A stretch of 64,000 nucleotides of DNA from Propioniciclava soli (GCF_014858005.1 NZ_JACYOT010000006.1:124001-188000); one strand, 5' to 3'. Positions 1-9,434 are shown, counted from the stretch's first letter. Made by a program: numbers and translations. The notes: generated from the letters alone by a model not told the origin.

Positions 1-666
1 GACGGCGTTGATGGCGTCGAGCATCGCGCCCGGGCCGCCCACGTGGATCACGCCCACGATCGGCAGCAGCACGAGGGCGGTGACCATCATGCAGCCCTGG
101 ACGACGTCGGTCCACGACACGGCCAAGAAGCCGCCCACCAGCGTGTACAGCACTGTGACCCCGGCGACGAGCAGCATGCCGGCAAGGTAGGGCAGCCCGA
201 ACGACGACTCGAAGAACGTCCCGCCGGCGACCATGCCGGACGACACGTACAGCGTGAAGAACACGAGGATGATCGCCCCGGCCACCAGGCGGATGGCGTA
301 CGGGTCGCGCAACCGGGCACCGAGGTAGGACGGCAGCGTGATCGAGTCGGCCGCGAGCTGCGTGTAGGCGCGCAACCGGGGCGCGACGAATTTCCAGTTG
401 AGCCAGGCGCCGACGGTCAGGCCAACCGCGATCCACAACTCGACGAGCCCGGAGAGGTAGAGCGCTCCCGGCAGCCCCATGAGCAGCCAGCCCGACATGT
501 CGGACGCCCCGGCCGACAGTGCGGCGACGAACGGGCCCAACCCGCGGCCGCCGAGCATGAAGTCACCGAGGTCCTTCGTGCGGGCCTGGGCCACGAACCC
601 GATGGTCACCATCGCGATCAGGTAGATCAGCATGGAGACGACTTGCCAGATGAGGTCCGTTCCCAT
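1..666 (-). CDS. putP: Sodium/proline symporter PutP (3' end outside window)
   Basis: The first 222 residues of an SSS-family transporter that imports L-proline with Na+ across the cytoplasmic membrane; the rest lies beyond the left edge. The visible part has about five hydrophobic segments. The run LGGRGLGPFVAALSAGASDM (residues 38-57) is the family hallmark, and Asp56 corresponds to the Na+-binding Asp55 of E. coli PutP. ATG at 666 is preceded by a GGGAGGA ribosome-binding site at a good distance. It follows hemB in the same direction with a gap of 36 bases but has no obvious role in haem synthesis. The similarity to E. coli PutP is strong over the whole visible part, so proline is the likely substrate, although other SSS substrates are possible. 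Confidence 0.9.
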   Translation of the reverse strand, partial: MGTDLIWQVVSMLIYLIAMVTIGFVAQARTKDLGDFMLGGRGLGPFVAALSAGASDMSGWLLMGLPGALYLSGLVELWIAVGLTVGAWLNWKFVAPRLRAYTQLAADSITLPSYLGARLRDPYAIRLVAGAIILVFFTLYVSSGMVAGGTFFESSFGLPYLAGMLLVAGVTVLYTLVGGFLAVSWTDVVQGCMMVTALVLLPIVGVIHVGGPGAMLDAINAV

Positions 667-702
667 GGGGTCCTCCCGGGGCGAGAAGCGATGCCCGGGA
701 GG

Positions 703-1719
703 CTAACGCACCGCGGGCACCTCCAGGGCGGCGTATGACAGGACGAGATCGGCACCGGCGCGGACGATGCACGTGAGCGACTCGGCGAGCGCGGCGTCCC
801 GGTCGATCCAGCCACGCTCGGCGGCCGCGCAGATCATCGCGTACTCGCCCGAGACCTGGTACGCGGCCACCGGCACGTCGGACGCCGCCGCCACGTCGGC
901 GAGCACGTCGAGGTAGGAGCCGGCGGGTTTCACCATGACGAGGTCGGCACCCTCGGCGAGGTCGAGCAGCGCTTCGCGCAGACCCTCGCGCCGGTTCGCC
1001 GGATCCTGCTGGTAGGTGCGCCGGTCACCCTGCAGGGACGAGCCGACGGCTTCGCGGAACGGGCCGTAGAACGCCGACGCGTACTTCGCGGCATAGGCGA
1101 GGATCGCGACCTCCGCGTGGCCCGCCGCGTCCAGTCCTTCGCGGATCGCCCGCACCTGGCCGTCCATCATCCCGGACGGGCCGACGACGTGGGCGCCGGC
1201 GTCCGCCTGGCTCACGGCCAGCGCGACGTAGGCCTCGAGCGTGGCGTCGTTGTCGACCCGGCCGTCCTCGGTGAGCAGCCCGCAGTGGCCGTGGTCGGTG
1301 AACTCGTCCAGGCAGGTGTCGGCCATCACCACCAGGTCGTCGCCCACCGCGTCCCGCACGGCGGCCAGGCCGCGGTTGAGGATCCCGTCCGGCCGGGCGC
1401 CGGCCGAGCCGGCGGCGTCCTTGTCCTCCTCGCGCGGCACGCCGAACAGCATCATGCCGCCCAGACCGGCGGACGCTGCACGCTCGGCCTCGGCGCACAG
1501 CGAGTCCAGCGTGTGCTGGACGACGCCGGGCAGCGAGCTGATGGGCCGCGGGGCGTCCTGGCCGTCGCGGACGAAGACGGGGAGCACCAGCTGGCTGCGG
1601 GCGAGCCGGGTCTCGCGGACGAGGGCGCGCATCGCGGGCGTGGTGCGCAGCCGGCGCGGGCGGATACTGGGTGCCGGCGTGCTGGGTTCTGGCGTCCGTG
1701 ATTCGTGATGCAGTGTCAT
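703..1719 (-). CDS. hemB: Delta-aminolevulinic acid dehydratase (porphobilinogen synthase)
   Basis: Condenses two 5-aminolevulinate molecules to porphobilinogen in the cytosol. The protein has 338 residues, normal for the family. The two active-site lysines are visible: Lys212 (AAKYASAFYGPFR) and the Schiff-base Lys264 (VMVKPAGSYLD). The metal segment reads DTCLDEFTDHGHCG, keeping two of the three cysteines of the zinc-type enzymes with Asp in the middle position, so metal use may be mixed. The ATG at 1719 overlaps the stop of hemCD as ATGA, showing translational coupling in the hemE-hemG-hemCD-hemB operon. It is the last haem gene of this wing. Confidence 0.95.
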   Translation of the reverse strand: MTLHHESRTPEPSTPAPSIRPRRLRTTPAMRALVRETRLARSQLVLPVFVRDGQDAPRPISSLPGVVQHTLDSLCAEAERAASAGLGGMMLFGVPREEDKDAAGSAGARPDGILNRGLAAVRDAVGDDLVVMADTCLDEFTDHGHCGLLTEDGRVDNDATLEAYVALAVSQADAGAHVVGPSGMMDGQVRAIREGLDAAGHAEVAILAYAAKYASAFYGPFREAVGSSLQGDRRTYQQDPANRREGLREALLDLAEGADLVMVKPAGSYLDVLADVAAASDVPVAAYQVSGEYAMICAAAERGWIDRDAALAESLTCIVRAGADLVLSYAALEVPAVR

Positions 1720-3392
1720 GCGGGCTCCTGGAGGGCGTCGACGAGGGCGGCGAGGACGCCGTCGGCGTCGGGGCTGGCGGCGGTGGCGTGTACGGGCAGG
1801 CCGGCGGCGCGGGCGGCGGCGGCGCTGGGGGCGCCGAGCGTCACGACGCGGGTGTGACCGCTCGGCTCGCCAAGCAGGTCGGCCACGGCGCGGGCCACCG
1901 AGCCGGCGGTGAGCACCACGGCGTCGTAGGTGGGCCAGGCCTCGACGAGCTCGGCGGGGGCGGCCGGGAGCGGGCGGGTGGTGTAGGTCGCGACCCGGTG
2001 GACGCGCCAACCGCGGGCGGACAGTCCGTCGGCCAGCGTGGGCGCGGCGAGCTGCGAGCCGGGGGTCAGCACCGTTCCCGGGCCCTCGGGCAGGGCGCCG
2101 ACGAGCGCGGCGGCATCCCCGTCGGCCACCAGATCGACCCTCCCACCGGCCGCCTCGATGGCCGCGGCGGTCGCCTGGCCGACGGCGGCGGTGCGCCGCG
2201 CCAAATCGTTCAGGGCGTGCCCGGCCGCGACGAGGGCCGTGACGCCGGTGGCCGAGGTGAGCACCAGCCAGTCCACGGGGTCAGGGGCGCCGGGGAGGTC
2301 GAAGGGCAGCGGCGCCTGCTCGGTGAGCGGCACGGCGTCCACCTCGGCGCCGGTGGCGCGCAGGGCCTCGGCGAGCGGCCCGTCGGGGCGCGGCACGAGG
2401 ATGCGGCGGCCCACGAGCACCGGGTGGGCACCGGGGGCCCACAGCTGGGTGCGGTGGAACTCCTCCAGCCGGCTGGGGCGCGCGGCTCCGAGCGGGGTGA
2501 CCGCGGCCGCCCCGTCGCCGAGCAGCCGCCGCGCGGCACGGCGGCCCAGCGCGTCGGCGTCGGTGGGCCACGGCTCCGCCACGGACGTGCGCGCGGCGGT
2601 GGCGCCATCGGTGGCCAGCACCGTGGCCGCCAGGCTGAGCACGCCGTCGGCCAGCGTGGCGAACGCCCCCACCGGGGCCGCGCAACCGGCCTCCAACGCG
2701 GCGAGCACGGCCCGCTCGGCGGTGACGGCCGCGCGGGTGGCCTCGTCGTCCAGCGCAGCCAGCGCCGCGACGGTGGCGGTGTCGGCGGCGCGACACTCCA
2801 TGCCGAGCGCCCCCTGGCCGGGTGCGGGCAGCAGGTCGAGGGTTTCGAAGGCGGCGTCCAGCAGCCCCAGGCGTTCCAGCCCGGCGCGGGCCAGCACGAC
2901 GGCGGCCAGGTCGGGCTCGGTGGTGTCGGAGCCGAACGCGCGCGCCAGCCGGGTGCCCACGTTGCCGCGGATCTCCACGACCACGAGGTCGGGTCTCCGC
3001 GCCCGCAGCTGGGCGGCGCGGCGCGGCGAGCCGGTGCCCACCTTCGCGCCGGCCGGCAGCGACGCCAGCGTGTGGCCGTCGCGGGCGCACAGCACGTCCG
3101 CCGGATCGGCGCGCCGCGCGATCGCGGCCAGCGTGAGGCCGGGCACGGCGGCGGTCGGCAGGTCCTTCAATGAGTGCACCGCCAAGTCCACGTCGCCGGC
3201 CAGCAGGGCTCGGCGCAGCGCGGCGGCGAACACGCCCAGCCCGCCGGCGTCGACCAGGGACGCGGTGGTCACGTCCCCCTCGGAGCGGATCGTCACCAGC
3301 TCCACCTCGTGGCCCAGCGCGCGCAGGGCGTCCGCCACGTGGCCCGACTGGGTGCGCGCCAGCTCCGAGCCTCGCGTGCCGAGGCGCAGCAT
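1716..3392 (-). CDS. hemCD: Fused hydroxymethylbilane synthase / uroporphyrinogen-III synthase
   Basis: A 558-residue bifunctional enzyme. Residues 1 to about 310 are HemC, which polymerises four porphobilinogens; Cys237 in LEAGCAAPVG is the dipyrromethane attachment residue, and LGTRGSELA marks the start. From about residue 323 (VGRRILVPRPDG) to the end is a HemD domain, which cyclises the product to uroporphyrinogen III. Such fusions are known in actinobacteria. The ATG at 3392 overlaps the hemG stop by one base (TGATG); a GTG one codon earlier at 3395 is an alternative. It is translationally coupled to both neighbours. No separate hemD is visible, consistent with the fusion doing both steps. 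Confidence 0.93.
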   Translation of the reverse strand: MLRLGTRGSELARTQSGHVADALRALGHEVELVTIRSEGDVTTASLVDAGGLGVFAAALRRALLAGDVDLAVHSLKDLPTAAVPGLTLAAIARRADPADVLCARDGHTLASLPAGAKVGTGSPRRAAQLRARRPDLVVVEIRGNVGTRLARAFGSDTTEPDLAAVVLARAGLERLGLLDAAFETLDLLPAPGQGALGMECRAADTATVAALAALDDEATRAAVTAERAVLAALEAGCAAPVGAFATLADGVLSLAATVLATDGATAARTSVAEPWPTDADALGRRAARRLLGDGAAAVTPLGAARPSRLEEFHRTQLWAPGAHPVLVGRRILVPRPDGPLAEALRATGAEVDAVPLTEQAPLPFDLPGAPDPVDWLVLTSATGVTALVAAGHALNDLARRTAAVGQATAAAIEAAGGRVDLVADGDAAALVGALPEGPGTVLTPGSQLAAPTLADGLSARGWRVHRVATYTTRPLPAAPAELVEAWPTYDAVVLTAGSVARAVADLLGEPSGHTRVVTLGAPSAAAARAAGLPVHATAASPDADGVLAALVDALQEPA

Positions 3393-4921
3393 CACTGCCC
3401 GGACCCGCCCTTCGCGCCGGACTCGGTGCCGTCGTCATCGTCGTCATGCGACCCAAGGGTGGACGCCCCCACTGACAGTTTCTCTGCCACGGCGCGGCCG
3501 TGCGGCACCACGGCTGCCAGGCCAGTGCCGGCGTACCAGGCGCCGGTGATCTCGAAGCCCTCCAGCTCGGCGGCGGCCTGGGTCAGCTCGGCCACGCGGT
3601 CGCGGTGCTCGGGGGTGTGCGGCGGCAGGGAGTTGGGGTAGTGGATGACGGCGTGGCCGGCCACGTCGGTCTCGGCGAGATCGACGCCGAGCAGCACCGA
3701 GGCGTCGGCGAGGGCGTCGGCGAGCGTGGGCTCCGGTGTCGGGGTGCCCGCGCGGCCGTAGGAGACGCGCAGCACGTGCCGGCCGGTGCCCGCGACCGTC
3801 GTGGGCCACTTGACCGAGTAGTGGGTCAGCGCCTTGCACGTCACGCGGGGGGTGTCGCCCTCGTGCACCGGCGTGACCAGCAGGCCGGAGCCGCGCGGTG
3901 CGGCGTCCAGCTCGGGGCGGGTCACCGCGACGCACACCTGGGTCAGGTCGGCGCCGCGGGGGAGCTCCCAGTCGCCGATGTTCAGCTCGGGCAGCGAGCG
4001 CAGCAGGTCGAGCGCGGCGCGCCCGTCGAGGGCGATGACGAGCTTGGGTGCCCAGTCCTGCTCGGGTTCGCCGATCGGCACGGGCGGGTCGGCCGGGTTC
4101 GGCGCGCGGCCGGCCTCGTGGTGCGTGACCAGCCACCCGGAGCCGTCCCGGGCGATCCCCGTCACCAGGCGGCGAGTACGAACCGTGCCGCCCCCGGCAT
4201 CGATGGCCGAGACCAGCGCCTCGGCGAGCCGGAACAGCCCGCCCGAGACCGACGCCACCACCGAACCCTCGGGTGCCTTGGCGCGCAGCGCGGCGGCGGC
4301 GCCCACCAACGAACCCTCCTCGGCGAGCGCCTCGCGCAGGCCCGGCGCGACGATGTCGACCGCGAGCTGGCTCGGGTGCACCGAGTGGACGCCGCCGGCG
4401 ACGGGATCGACCAGCCGGTCCAGCACCTCGGCGCCGAGGCGGGTGGTGACGAGGGTGGCGAGGTCGGCGGCGTCCGCGCCGGCGTCCGGGCCGAGGGTGA
4501 GATCCTCCCTCGCCCGCGCCAGACCCTCCTCGGACAGGGCGTCGGCGACCTGCGGGTCGTCCAGGTCGGTCGGGATGCCCAGCACGCCGTGCGGGATGCG
4601 GAACGCGTGCCCGGGCTGCTCGCCGTCCCCAATGCCGTCGGTCGACCCGTCGTGGGCCCAGATCCAGGACTCACCGTCGGGGGTGACGACCTCGAGCCCC
4701 AGCTCCTCGGCGAGCTCCGCGGTGGCCTTGCTGCGGCGGGCGAAGGACTCCGCTCCCAGGTCGACGCGGACGCCGCCGATTGGCGCGCCGAACACCAGGC
4801 CGCCGCACTGGCCGCGGGCCTCCAGCAGCAGCGGGCGGACGCCGAGCTGGGTGAAGCGGTGGGCGGCGGCCAGGCCGCTCATGCCGCCGCCGATGACGAT
4901 GGCTTCTGCGTGGCTGCTCAC
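3392..4921 (-). CDS. hemG: Coproporphyrinogen III oxidase (CgoX; HemY/HemG-type FAD flavoprotein)
   Basis: An FAD-dependent oxidase of 509 residues. The N-terminal Rossmann motif VIGGGMSGLAAAHRF (about residues 9-23) binds FAD, and the C-terminal part repeats the GxWxxG-type FAD contact (GAWYAGTGLAAVV). In actinobacteria this family oxidises coproporphyrinogen III to coproporphyrin III, the substrate of the neighbouring HemH; the hemQ gene nearby supports that reading. The tail ends in an Asp/Gly/Ser-rich stretch after residue 490. The start is GTG 4921, overlapping the hemE stop as GTGA; it leaves the FAD fingerprint close to the N-terminus as expected. Confidence 0.92.
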   Translation of the reverse strand: MSSHAEAIVIGGGMSGLAAAHRFTQLGVRPLLLEARGQCGGLVFGAPIGGVRVDLGAESFARRSKATAELAEELGLEVVTPDGESWIWAHDGSTDGIGDGEQPGHAFRIPHGVLGIPTDLDDPQVADALSEEGLARAREDLTLGPDAGADAADLATLVTTRLGAEVLDRLVDPVAGGVHSVHPSQLAVDIVAPGLREALAEEGSLVGAAAALRAKAPEGSVVASVSGGLFRLAEALVSAIDAGGGTVRTRRLVTGIARDGSGWLVTHHEAGRAPNPADPPVPIGEPEQDWAPKLVIALDGRAALDLLRSLPELNIGDWELPRGADLTQVCVAVTRPELDAAPRGSGLLVTPVHEGDTPRVTCKALTHYSVKWPTTVAGTGRHVLRVSYGRAGTPTPEPTLADALADASVLLGVDLAETDVAGHAVIHYPNSLPPHTPEHRDRVAELTQAAAELEGFEITGAWYAGTGLAAVVPHGRAVAEKLSVGASTLGSHDDDDDGTESGAKGGSGQ

Positions 4922-5964
4922 AGCGCGTGGATCCTCTCGACGAGTCGGGTGAGCACCCCGGGGTCGGTGCTCGGGGGGACGCCGTGCCCGAGGTTGAGCA
5001 CGTGCCCGGGGGCGGCGCGGCCGCGTTCGACGACGTCGGTGAGGTGGGCGTCCAGCGCGTCCTCGCCGGCGGCCAGCAGGGCGGGGTCGATGTTGCCCTG
5101 CAGCGGCGTTCCGGGCAGGCGGGCGGCGGCCTCGTCCAGCGGGGTCCGGTAGTCGATGCCGACGGCGTCCGCCCCCACGGCGAGCTCCTCCAACAGGTGG
5201 CCGGTGCCGGTGCCGAAGTGGATGCGGGGCACGACGCCCTGGACCGCGGCGAGCGCGGCGCGGCTGTGGGGGGCGACGTGGGCGACGTAGTCGGCGCGCG
5301 TCAGGGAGCCGGCCCACGAGTCGAAGAGCTGCACGGCCGAGGCGCCCGCGTCGGTCTGGGCGCGCAGGAAGTGCCCCGAGATCTCCGCGCACCAGGCCAT
5401 GAGGCGGCCCCAGGACTGCGGATCGGCGTGCATCATGGCGCGCGCGGCGAGGTGGTCGCGGCTGGGGCGTCCCTCGACGAGATAGGCCGCCAGGGTGAAC
5501 GGCGCGCCGGCGAAGCCGATCAGCGGCGTCCACCCCGCGTCGCCCGACGGCGTGGTGGCCAGCTCGGCGGTGATGATGCCGATGGCTTGCGTGATCGCGG
5601 CGGTGTCACCCGGCTCGTGCGCGACGAGGGCCGTCACGTCGGACGCCGTGCGCACCGGTTCGGCGATCACGGGCCCCACGTCGGGCACGATCTCGACGTC
5701 GACCCCGGCCAGCTTGAGCGGCACCATGATGTCGGAGAAGAAGATCGCGGCGTCGACGCGGTGGCGGCGCACGGGCTGCAACGTGATCTCGGCCGCGAGC
5801 TCGGGCATGAGGCAGGACTGCAACATGCCGGTGCCCTTGCGGACCTCCCGGTACTCGGGCAGGGAGCGGCCGGCCTGCCGCATGAACCACACGGGCAGCG
5901 GGCCGCCACGGTGGCCTGACAAGGCACGGAGGAGGGGCGGGGTCGTCGGGTCGGCATGGGGCAC
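4918..5964 (-). CDS. hemE: Uroporphyrinogen decarboxylase
   Basis: Decarboxylates uroporphyrinogen III to coproporphyrinogen III. The protein has 348 residues, standard length. The N-terminal signature FMRQAGRSLPEYR (residues 27-39) and GFAGAPFTLAAYLVEG are typical, and the Asp of FFSDIMVPL is the expected pyrrole-binding Asp. It is the first gene of the leftward haem wing, divergent from hemA with 88 bases between starts. GTG 5964 is chosen because a -10 hexamer TAGGGT lies exactly six bases upstream, which would make the transcript leaderless, and no ribosome-binding site is seen. hemG follows with a 4-base overlap. Confidence 0.94.
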   Translation of the reverse strand: MPHADPTTPPLLRALSGHRGGPLPVWFMRQAGRSLPEYREVRKGTGMLQSCLMPELAAEITLQPVRRHRVDAAIFFSDIMVPLKLAGVDVEIVPDVGPVIAEPVRTASDVTALVAHEPGDTAAITQAIGIITAELATTPSGDAGWTPLIGFAGAPFTLAAYLVEGRPSRDHLAARAMMHADPQSWGRLMAWCAEISGHFLRAQTDAGASAVQLFDSWAGSLTRADYVAHVAPHSRAALAAVQGVVPRIHFGTGTGHLLEELAVGADAVGIDYRTPLDEAAARLPGTPLQGNIDPALLAAGEDALDAHLTDVVERGRAAPGHVLNLGHGVPPSTDPGVLTRLVERIHAL

Positions 5965-5970
5965 GCTGCC

Positions 5971-5976
5971 ACCCTA
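5971..5976 (-). promoter_or_regulatory. -10 element of hemE (leaderless start)
   Basis: TAGGGT on the minus strand, six bases before the hemE GTG. It matches the actinobacterial TANNNT -10 pattern and predicts transcription starting at or within a base of the start codon. No convincing -35 was seen. Confidence 0.6.
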
Positions 5977-6052
5977 TGCCGCGCGGCGGACGGGTGCCGG
6001 GGGTGCGGACGCATTCGAACCTGTCGGCCGGGGATGGTTCAATGGCAGTGTC

Positions 6053-7435
6053 GTGGGAATCCAACTCGTTGCCGTCCACCACGCCGACCATGGGCTCGGC
6101 GCGGTCGAGGCCATCGCCCAGGGCGTCCCCGGTCTCGGGCGGCGCCTCGTCGAGGCGACCCCCGGCATCGCCGGCGCGCTCGTGCTCTCCACGTGCAACC
6201 GCGTGGAGGTCTACCTGCAGTCCGACCTGCCGCTGGCTGCCGTGGCCGAGGCGGTGCGTCGCGACCTGACCTCGGGCCCGGACGCCCCCGCCGACGTCGC
6301 GCTGCTGGAGCTGGCGGACGCCGACGCCATCGACCACCTCTTCCACGTCACCGCCGGGCTCGACTCGATGGTGGTGGGGGACCGGGAGGTCGCCGCCCAG
6401 GTGCGCCGCGCCCTTCTGGAGGCGCGGACCGCGCGCACGGCGTCCGGTCTGCTCGTCTCGGTGGTGGAGCAGGCGCTGCGCACGGCGCGGCTCGTCACGC
6501 AGCGCACCCGGCTCGCGACGCGCGGCCGCTCCGTGGTGAGCGTGGCGCTCGACCTGGTGCCGCGCGCCTGGCAGGCGTCCCGCGTGCTCATCGTGGGCAC
6601 CGGCGCCTACGCCGGCGCCGTCGTGGCCGACCTGGCCGAGCGCGGCTGCCGCGACATCGCGGTGTTCAGCCACAGCGGCCGGGCCGAGGCCTTCGCGCGC
6701 TCGCATTCCGGGGTGCGCGCCGTGGCCGATCCGTTGAGCGGGGCGATGGTGGACGCCGACGTCGTGGTCGCCTGCCGGGGCTCGGGCGTCCCCGCCGTGC
6801 TGGCCGAGGACGTGCGCGAGGCGGTCGCCGCGCGCGACCATCGCGAGCTGGTGCTGGTGGATCTCGCCGTGGGCCGCGACGTGGAGCTCGCCTGCGCCGA
6901 TCTGCCCGGGGCGCTGCTGCTCGATCTGGAGACGATCTCGCGCCACGTGCCGGACGCCGCCCATCGCGACGTGATCCGCGCCCGGGAGTTGGTGCGCACC
7001 GGCGTCGGCGAGGCGCTGGCACGGCTGCGGGGTCGGGAGATGGACCCCGCGGTCATCGCACTGCGCGACACCGTGCACGACATGGTGCACGACGAGGTCG
7101 ATCGGCTGCCGCTGGGCCGGGAGCTGACCCGGGAGGAGGCGGCCCACGCCCTGCGGCGGCTCGCGGCGCGGCTCGTGCACGTGCCGAGCGTCCGAGCGCG
7201 CAAGGCGGCCGTCGAGGGCCGCTCGGAGGAGTACCTCTGGGCGCTGAGCGAGCTGTGGGGCCTGGAGGCCCCGACGCGTCCCGTGCTGGGCAACCTGGAG
7301 TTGGACGGCCCGGCGCAGGAGTCGGCGCGGATGGTGGCGCCCGACACGTTGGACGAGGACAGCTGCCCGGTCACCGGGCTGCGGGTGGATGATCTGGGCG
7401 GCGTCGAGGAGGCGCCCCGACGAGAGGCGATGTGA
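6053..7435 (+). CDS. hemA: Glutamyl-tRNA reductase
   Basis: Reduces glutamyl-tRNA to glutamate-1-semialdehyde, the committed step of C5-pathway haem synthesis. It has 460 residues. Cys48 in LVLSTCNRVEVY is the catalytic cysteine that forms the thioester. A Rossmann fold (VLIVGTGAYAG, near residue 180) binds NADPH, and the C-terminal helical dimerisation domain follows. The start is GTG 6053, the only start codon close to the conserved N-terminus; there is no clear ribosome-binding site. It heads the rightward wing hemA-hemH-hemQ and overlaps hemH by one base. The usual partner hemL (aminomutase) is not in the window. Confidence 0.93.
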   Translation: MGIQLVAVHHADHGLGAVEAIAQGVPGLGRRLVEATPGIAGALVLSTCNRVEVYLQSDLPLAAVAEAVRRDLTSGPDAPADVALLELADADAIDHLFHVTAGLDSMVVGDREVAAQVRRALLEARTARTASGLLVSVVEQALRTARLVTQRTRLATRGRSVVSVALDLVPRAWQASRVLIVGTGAYAGAVVADLAERGCRDIAVFSHSGRAEAFARSHSGVRAVADPLSGAMVDADVVVACRGSGVPAVLAEDVREAVAARDHRELVLVDLAVGRDVELACADLPGALLLDLETISRHVPDAAHRDVIRARELVRTGVGEALARLRGREMDPAVIALRDTVHDMVHDEVDRLPLGRELTREEAAHALRRLAARLVHVPSVRARKAAVEGRSEEYLWALSELWGLEAPTRPVLGNLELDGPAQESARMVAPDTLDEDSCPVTGLRVDDLGGVEEAPRREAM

Positions 7436-8490
7436 TGGTCGATGCAGTGCTGGTGGTGTCCTACGGCGGGCCGAGAGGTCCCGAGGACGTGCTGCCCTTC
7501 ATGCGGAACGCGACGCGGGGGCGAGGCATCCCCGACGAGCGGCTGGTCGAGGTGTCGGGCCACTACCAGCGCTTCGGGGGGGTGTCGCCGATCAACGAGC
7601 GCAACGCGGAGCTGATGGACGCCCTGGGCGAGGCCCTGCGCGAGCGCGGGCTCGACGTGCCGGTCGTCATCGGCAACCGCAACTGGACGCCCTACCTCGC
7701 CGACACGCTGCGCGAGCTGGCCGCGTCCGGTCTGCGCGACGTGCGGGTGGTCATCACCGCCGCCTACTCCAGCTACTCCGGCTGCCGCCAGTACCGCGAG
7801 GACCTGGCGGGGGCGCTGGCCGAGCTCGGCGAGGAGGCCGAGGGGTTCACCTTCACCAAGATCGGCCCCTACGCCGAGACCGACGGCTTCGTGGGCGCCA
7901 ACGCCCGGGCATTGGTGGCGGCGGTGCGCGAACTCGGGGGCGCCGAGGACCTGCCTGCCGTGCTCTTCGTGACCCACTCGATCCCGACCGCCATGGATGC
8001 CGCGTCCGGCCCCGGTGGTGAGGAGGGCACCTACCACGCCCAGCACCTGCGGGTGGCCGAGGCGGTCGCGCGGGAGGCGTCCGCCGAGCTCGGGGTGGAG
8101 GTGCCGTGGGAGCTGGTGTTCTGCTCCCGTTCTGGCGCCCCGCACATCCCGTGGCTGGAGCCCGACGTGAACGACCGGCTCGAGGAGCTGGCCGCCGACG
8201 GCGTCGAGCGCGTCGTCACCGCGCCCATCGGTTTCATCAACGACCACATGGAGGTCGTGTTCGACCTCGACACCGAGGCCCGCGAGACCGCCGAGGGCCT
8301 CGGCCTGGGGTACGTCCGCGCCGCCACCGTGGGCGTGGACCCGGGGTTCGTCGCGCTCCTGGCAGACGCCGTCGTCGCCGGTGAGCGCGGCACGATCGCC
8401 GGGATGCCGACGTGTGGGGCGTCCTGCTGCGGCTCGGGGCGTCCGGGCGCCGGAGCGCCGACCGTTCTCGACAACGAAGGAGTCTCATGA
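7435..8490 (+). CDS. hemH: Coproporphyrin III ferrochelatase (CpfC)
   Basis: Inserts Fe2+ into coproporphyrin III to give coproheme. It has 351 residues. The N-terminus VVSYGGPRGPEDVLPFMRN, the iron-site His in VTHSIPT and the Glu in INDHMEVVFDLD are family features. The C-terminus carries PTCGASCCGSG, a cysteine cluster matching the [2Fe-2S] site of actinobacterial ferrochelatases, with Cys in YSGCRQY a likely fourth ligand. ATG 7435 overlaps the hemA stop (TGATG); a GTG one codon earlier is possible. The next gene, hemQ, overlaps by four bases, so coproheme is made and consumed by coupled genes. Confidence 0.94.
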   Translation: MVDAVLVVSYGGPRGPEDVLPFMRNATRGRGIPDERLVEVSGHYQRFGGVSPINERNAELMDALGEALRERGLDVPVVIGNRNWTPYLADTLRELAASGLRDVRVVITAAYSSYSGCRQYREDLAGALAELGEEAEGFTFTKIGPYAETDGFVGANARALVAAVRELGGAEDLPAVLFVTHSIPTAMDAASGPGGEEGTYHAQHLRVAEAVAREASAELGVEVPWELVFCSRSGAPHIPWLEPDVNDRLEELAADGVERVVTAPIGFINDHMEVVFDLDTEARETAEGLGLGYVRAATVGVDPGFVALLADAVVAGERGTIAGMPTCGASCCGSGRPGAGAPTVLDNEGVS

Positions 8491-9257
8491 CCCAGCCCAC
8501 TTCCGGCCACGGCGCCGGCCCGCACGGCAAGACGCCCGGGGCACCGTTCACCGGCGACCCGCGCGACGTGTACGTGGCGCCCGAGGACGTCAACGCCGCC
8601 ACCCACTACCTGATGTACTCGGTGTTCGCGCTGCCGGCTCCGCTCTCGGCGGACGCCGACAACGCCGCGCTGGCCGACGGGGCCGCCGCGGCCCTGGCCG
8701 ACGCCGGCGTGACCGTGCGCGGCTGGTACGACATCGGCGGGTTCCGGGCGGACGCCGACCTGCTGGTGTGGACGCTGTCGGAGGACCCGGCCGCGCTGCA
8801 GGCGGGGTATCACGCGCTGCGGCGCTCCGAGCTCGGTGTGCTGCTGGAGCCGGTGTGGAGCAACGTCGGCGTCCACCGCCCGGCTGAGTTCAACAACTCC
8901 CACACCCCGGCCTGCTTCTCGGGGATCGCCCCGCGGCCGTGGCTGACGGTCTACCCGTTCGTGCGCTCCTACGAGTGGTACTACCTGGAATCGTCCAAGC
9001 GCTCGCACATGCTGCGCACGCACGGCATGGCGGCCAAAGACTTTCCCGACGTGCTGGGCTCAACCACCTCCGCCTTCGCCTTGGGCGACTACGAGTGGCT
9101 GCTGGCCTTCGAGGCCGACGAGCTGCACCGCCTCACCGACGCGATGCGCGCCCAGCGCGCCGTCGAGGCGCGGCTGCACGTGCGCGAGGAGACACCGTTC
9201 TTCACGGGCCCGCGCGTCGAGCTGGCCGAGTGGATCGGACGCCAGCCGCGTCGCTGA
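8487..9257 (+). CDS. hemQ: Coproheme decarboxylase ChdC (HemQ)
   Basis: Performs the peroxide-dependent decarboxylation of coproheme to haem b, the final step of the coproporphyrin-dependent pathway. It has 256 residues with a chlorite-dismutase-like fold. The motif WLTVYPFVRSYEWYYL contains the Tyr expected to form the catalytic radical, and the His in SKRSHMLRTHG region fits the axial haem ligand. ATG 8487 overlaps the hemH stop as ATGA, with GAAGGAG upstream. Its presence shows the cell uses the coproporphyrin rather than the protoporphyrin route. A strong hairpin follows eight bases after the stop. Confidence 0.93.
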   Translation: MTQPTSGHGAGPHGKTPGAPFTGDPRDVYVAPEDVNAATHYLMYSVFALPAPLSADADNAALADGAAAALADAGVTVRGWYDIGGFRADADLLVWTLSEDPAALQAGYHALRRSELGVLLEPVWSNVGVHRPAEFNNSHTPACFSGIAPRPWLTVYPFVRSYEWYYLESSKRSHMLRTHGMAAKDFPDVLGSTTSAFALGDYEWLLAFEADELHRLTDAMRAQRAVEARLHVREETPFFTGPRVELAEWIGRQPRR

Positions 9258-9264
9258 TGTCTGT

Positions 9265-9292
9265 CGTCCACCCCGGGAATCCGGGGTGGACG
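9265..9292 (+). terminator. Hairpin after hemQ
   Basis: A perfect 12-bp stem (CGTCCACCCCGG with its complement) closing a GAAT loop, starting eight bases after the hemQ stop. No T run follows, as is common in high-GC actinobacteria. It probably ends the hemA-hemH-hemQ transcript. Confidence 0.6.
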
Positions 9293-9434
9293 ATGACGAG
9301 GTGAGGGCGTCGGGCCGGGAGCGCCTCACGGCGCGTGGCCGCTCGTAGCGGCGAATGTTGGAGCCCGGGGCTACCGCAGCCCGACGCCGTGACGAGGATA
9401 CGGGCTGATCCCCGCGATCCCAAGCCCACGTTGG

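Noticed and set aside
3170-5152. Long plus-strand frames opposite the haem genes
   Set aside because: Typical antisense frames of GC-rich codons; no motif, and the minus-strand haem genes account for the region fully.
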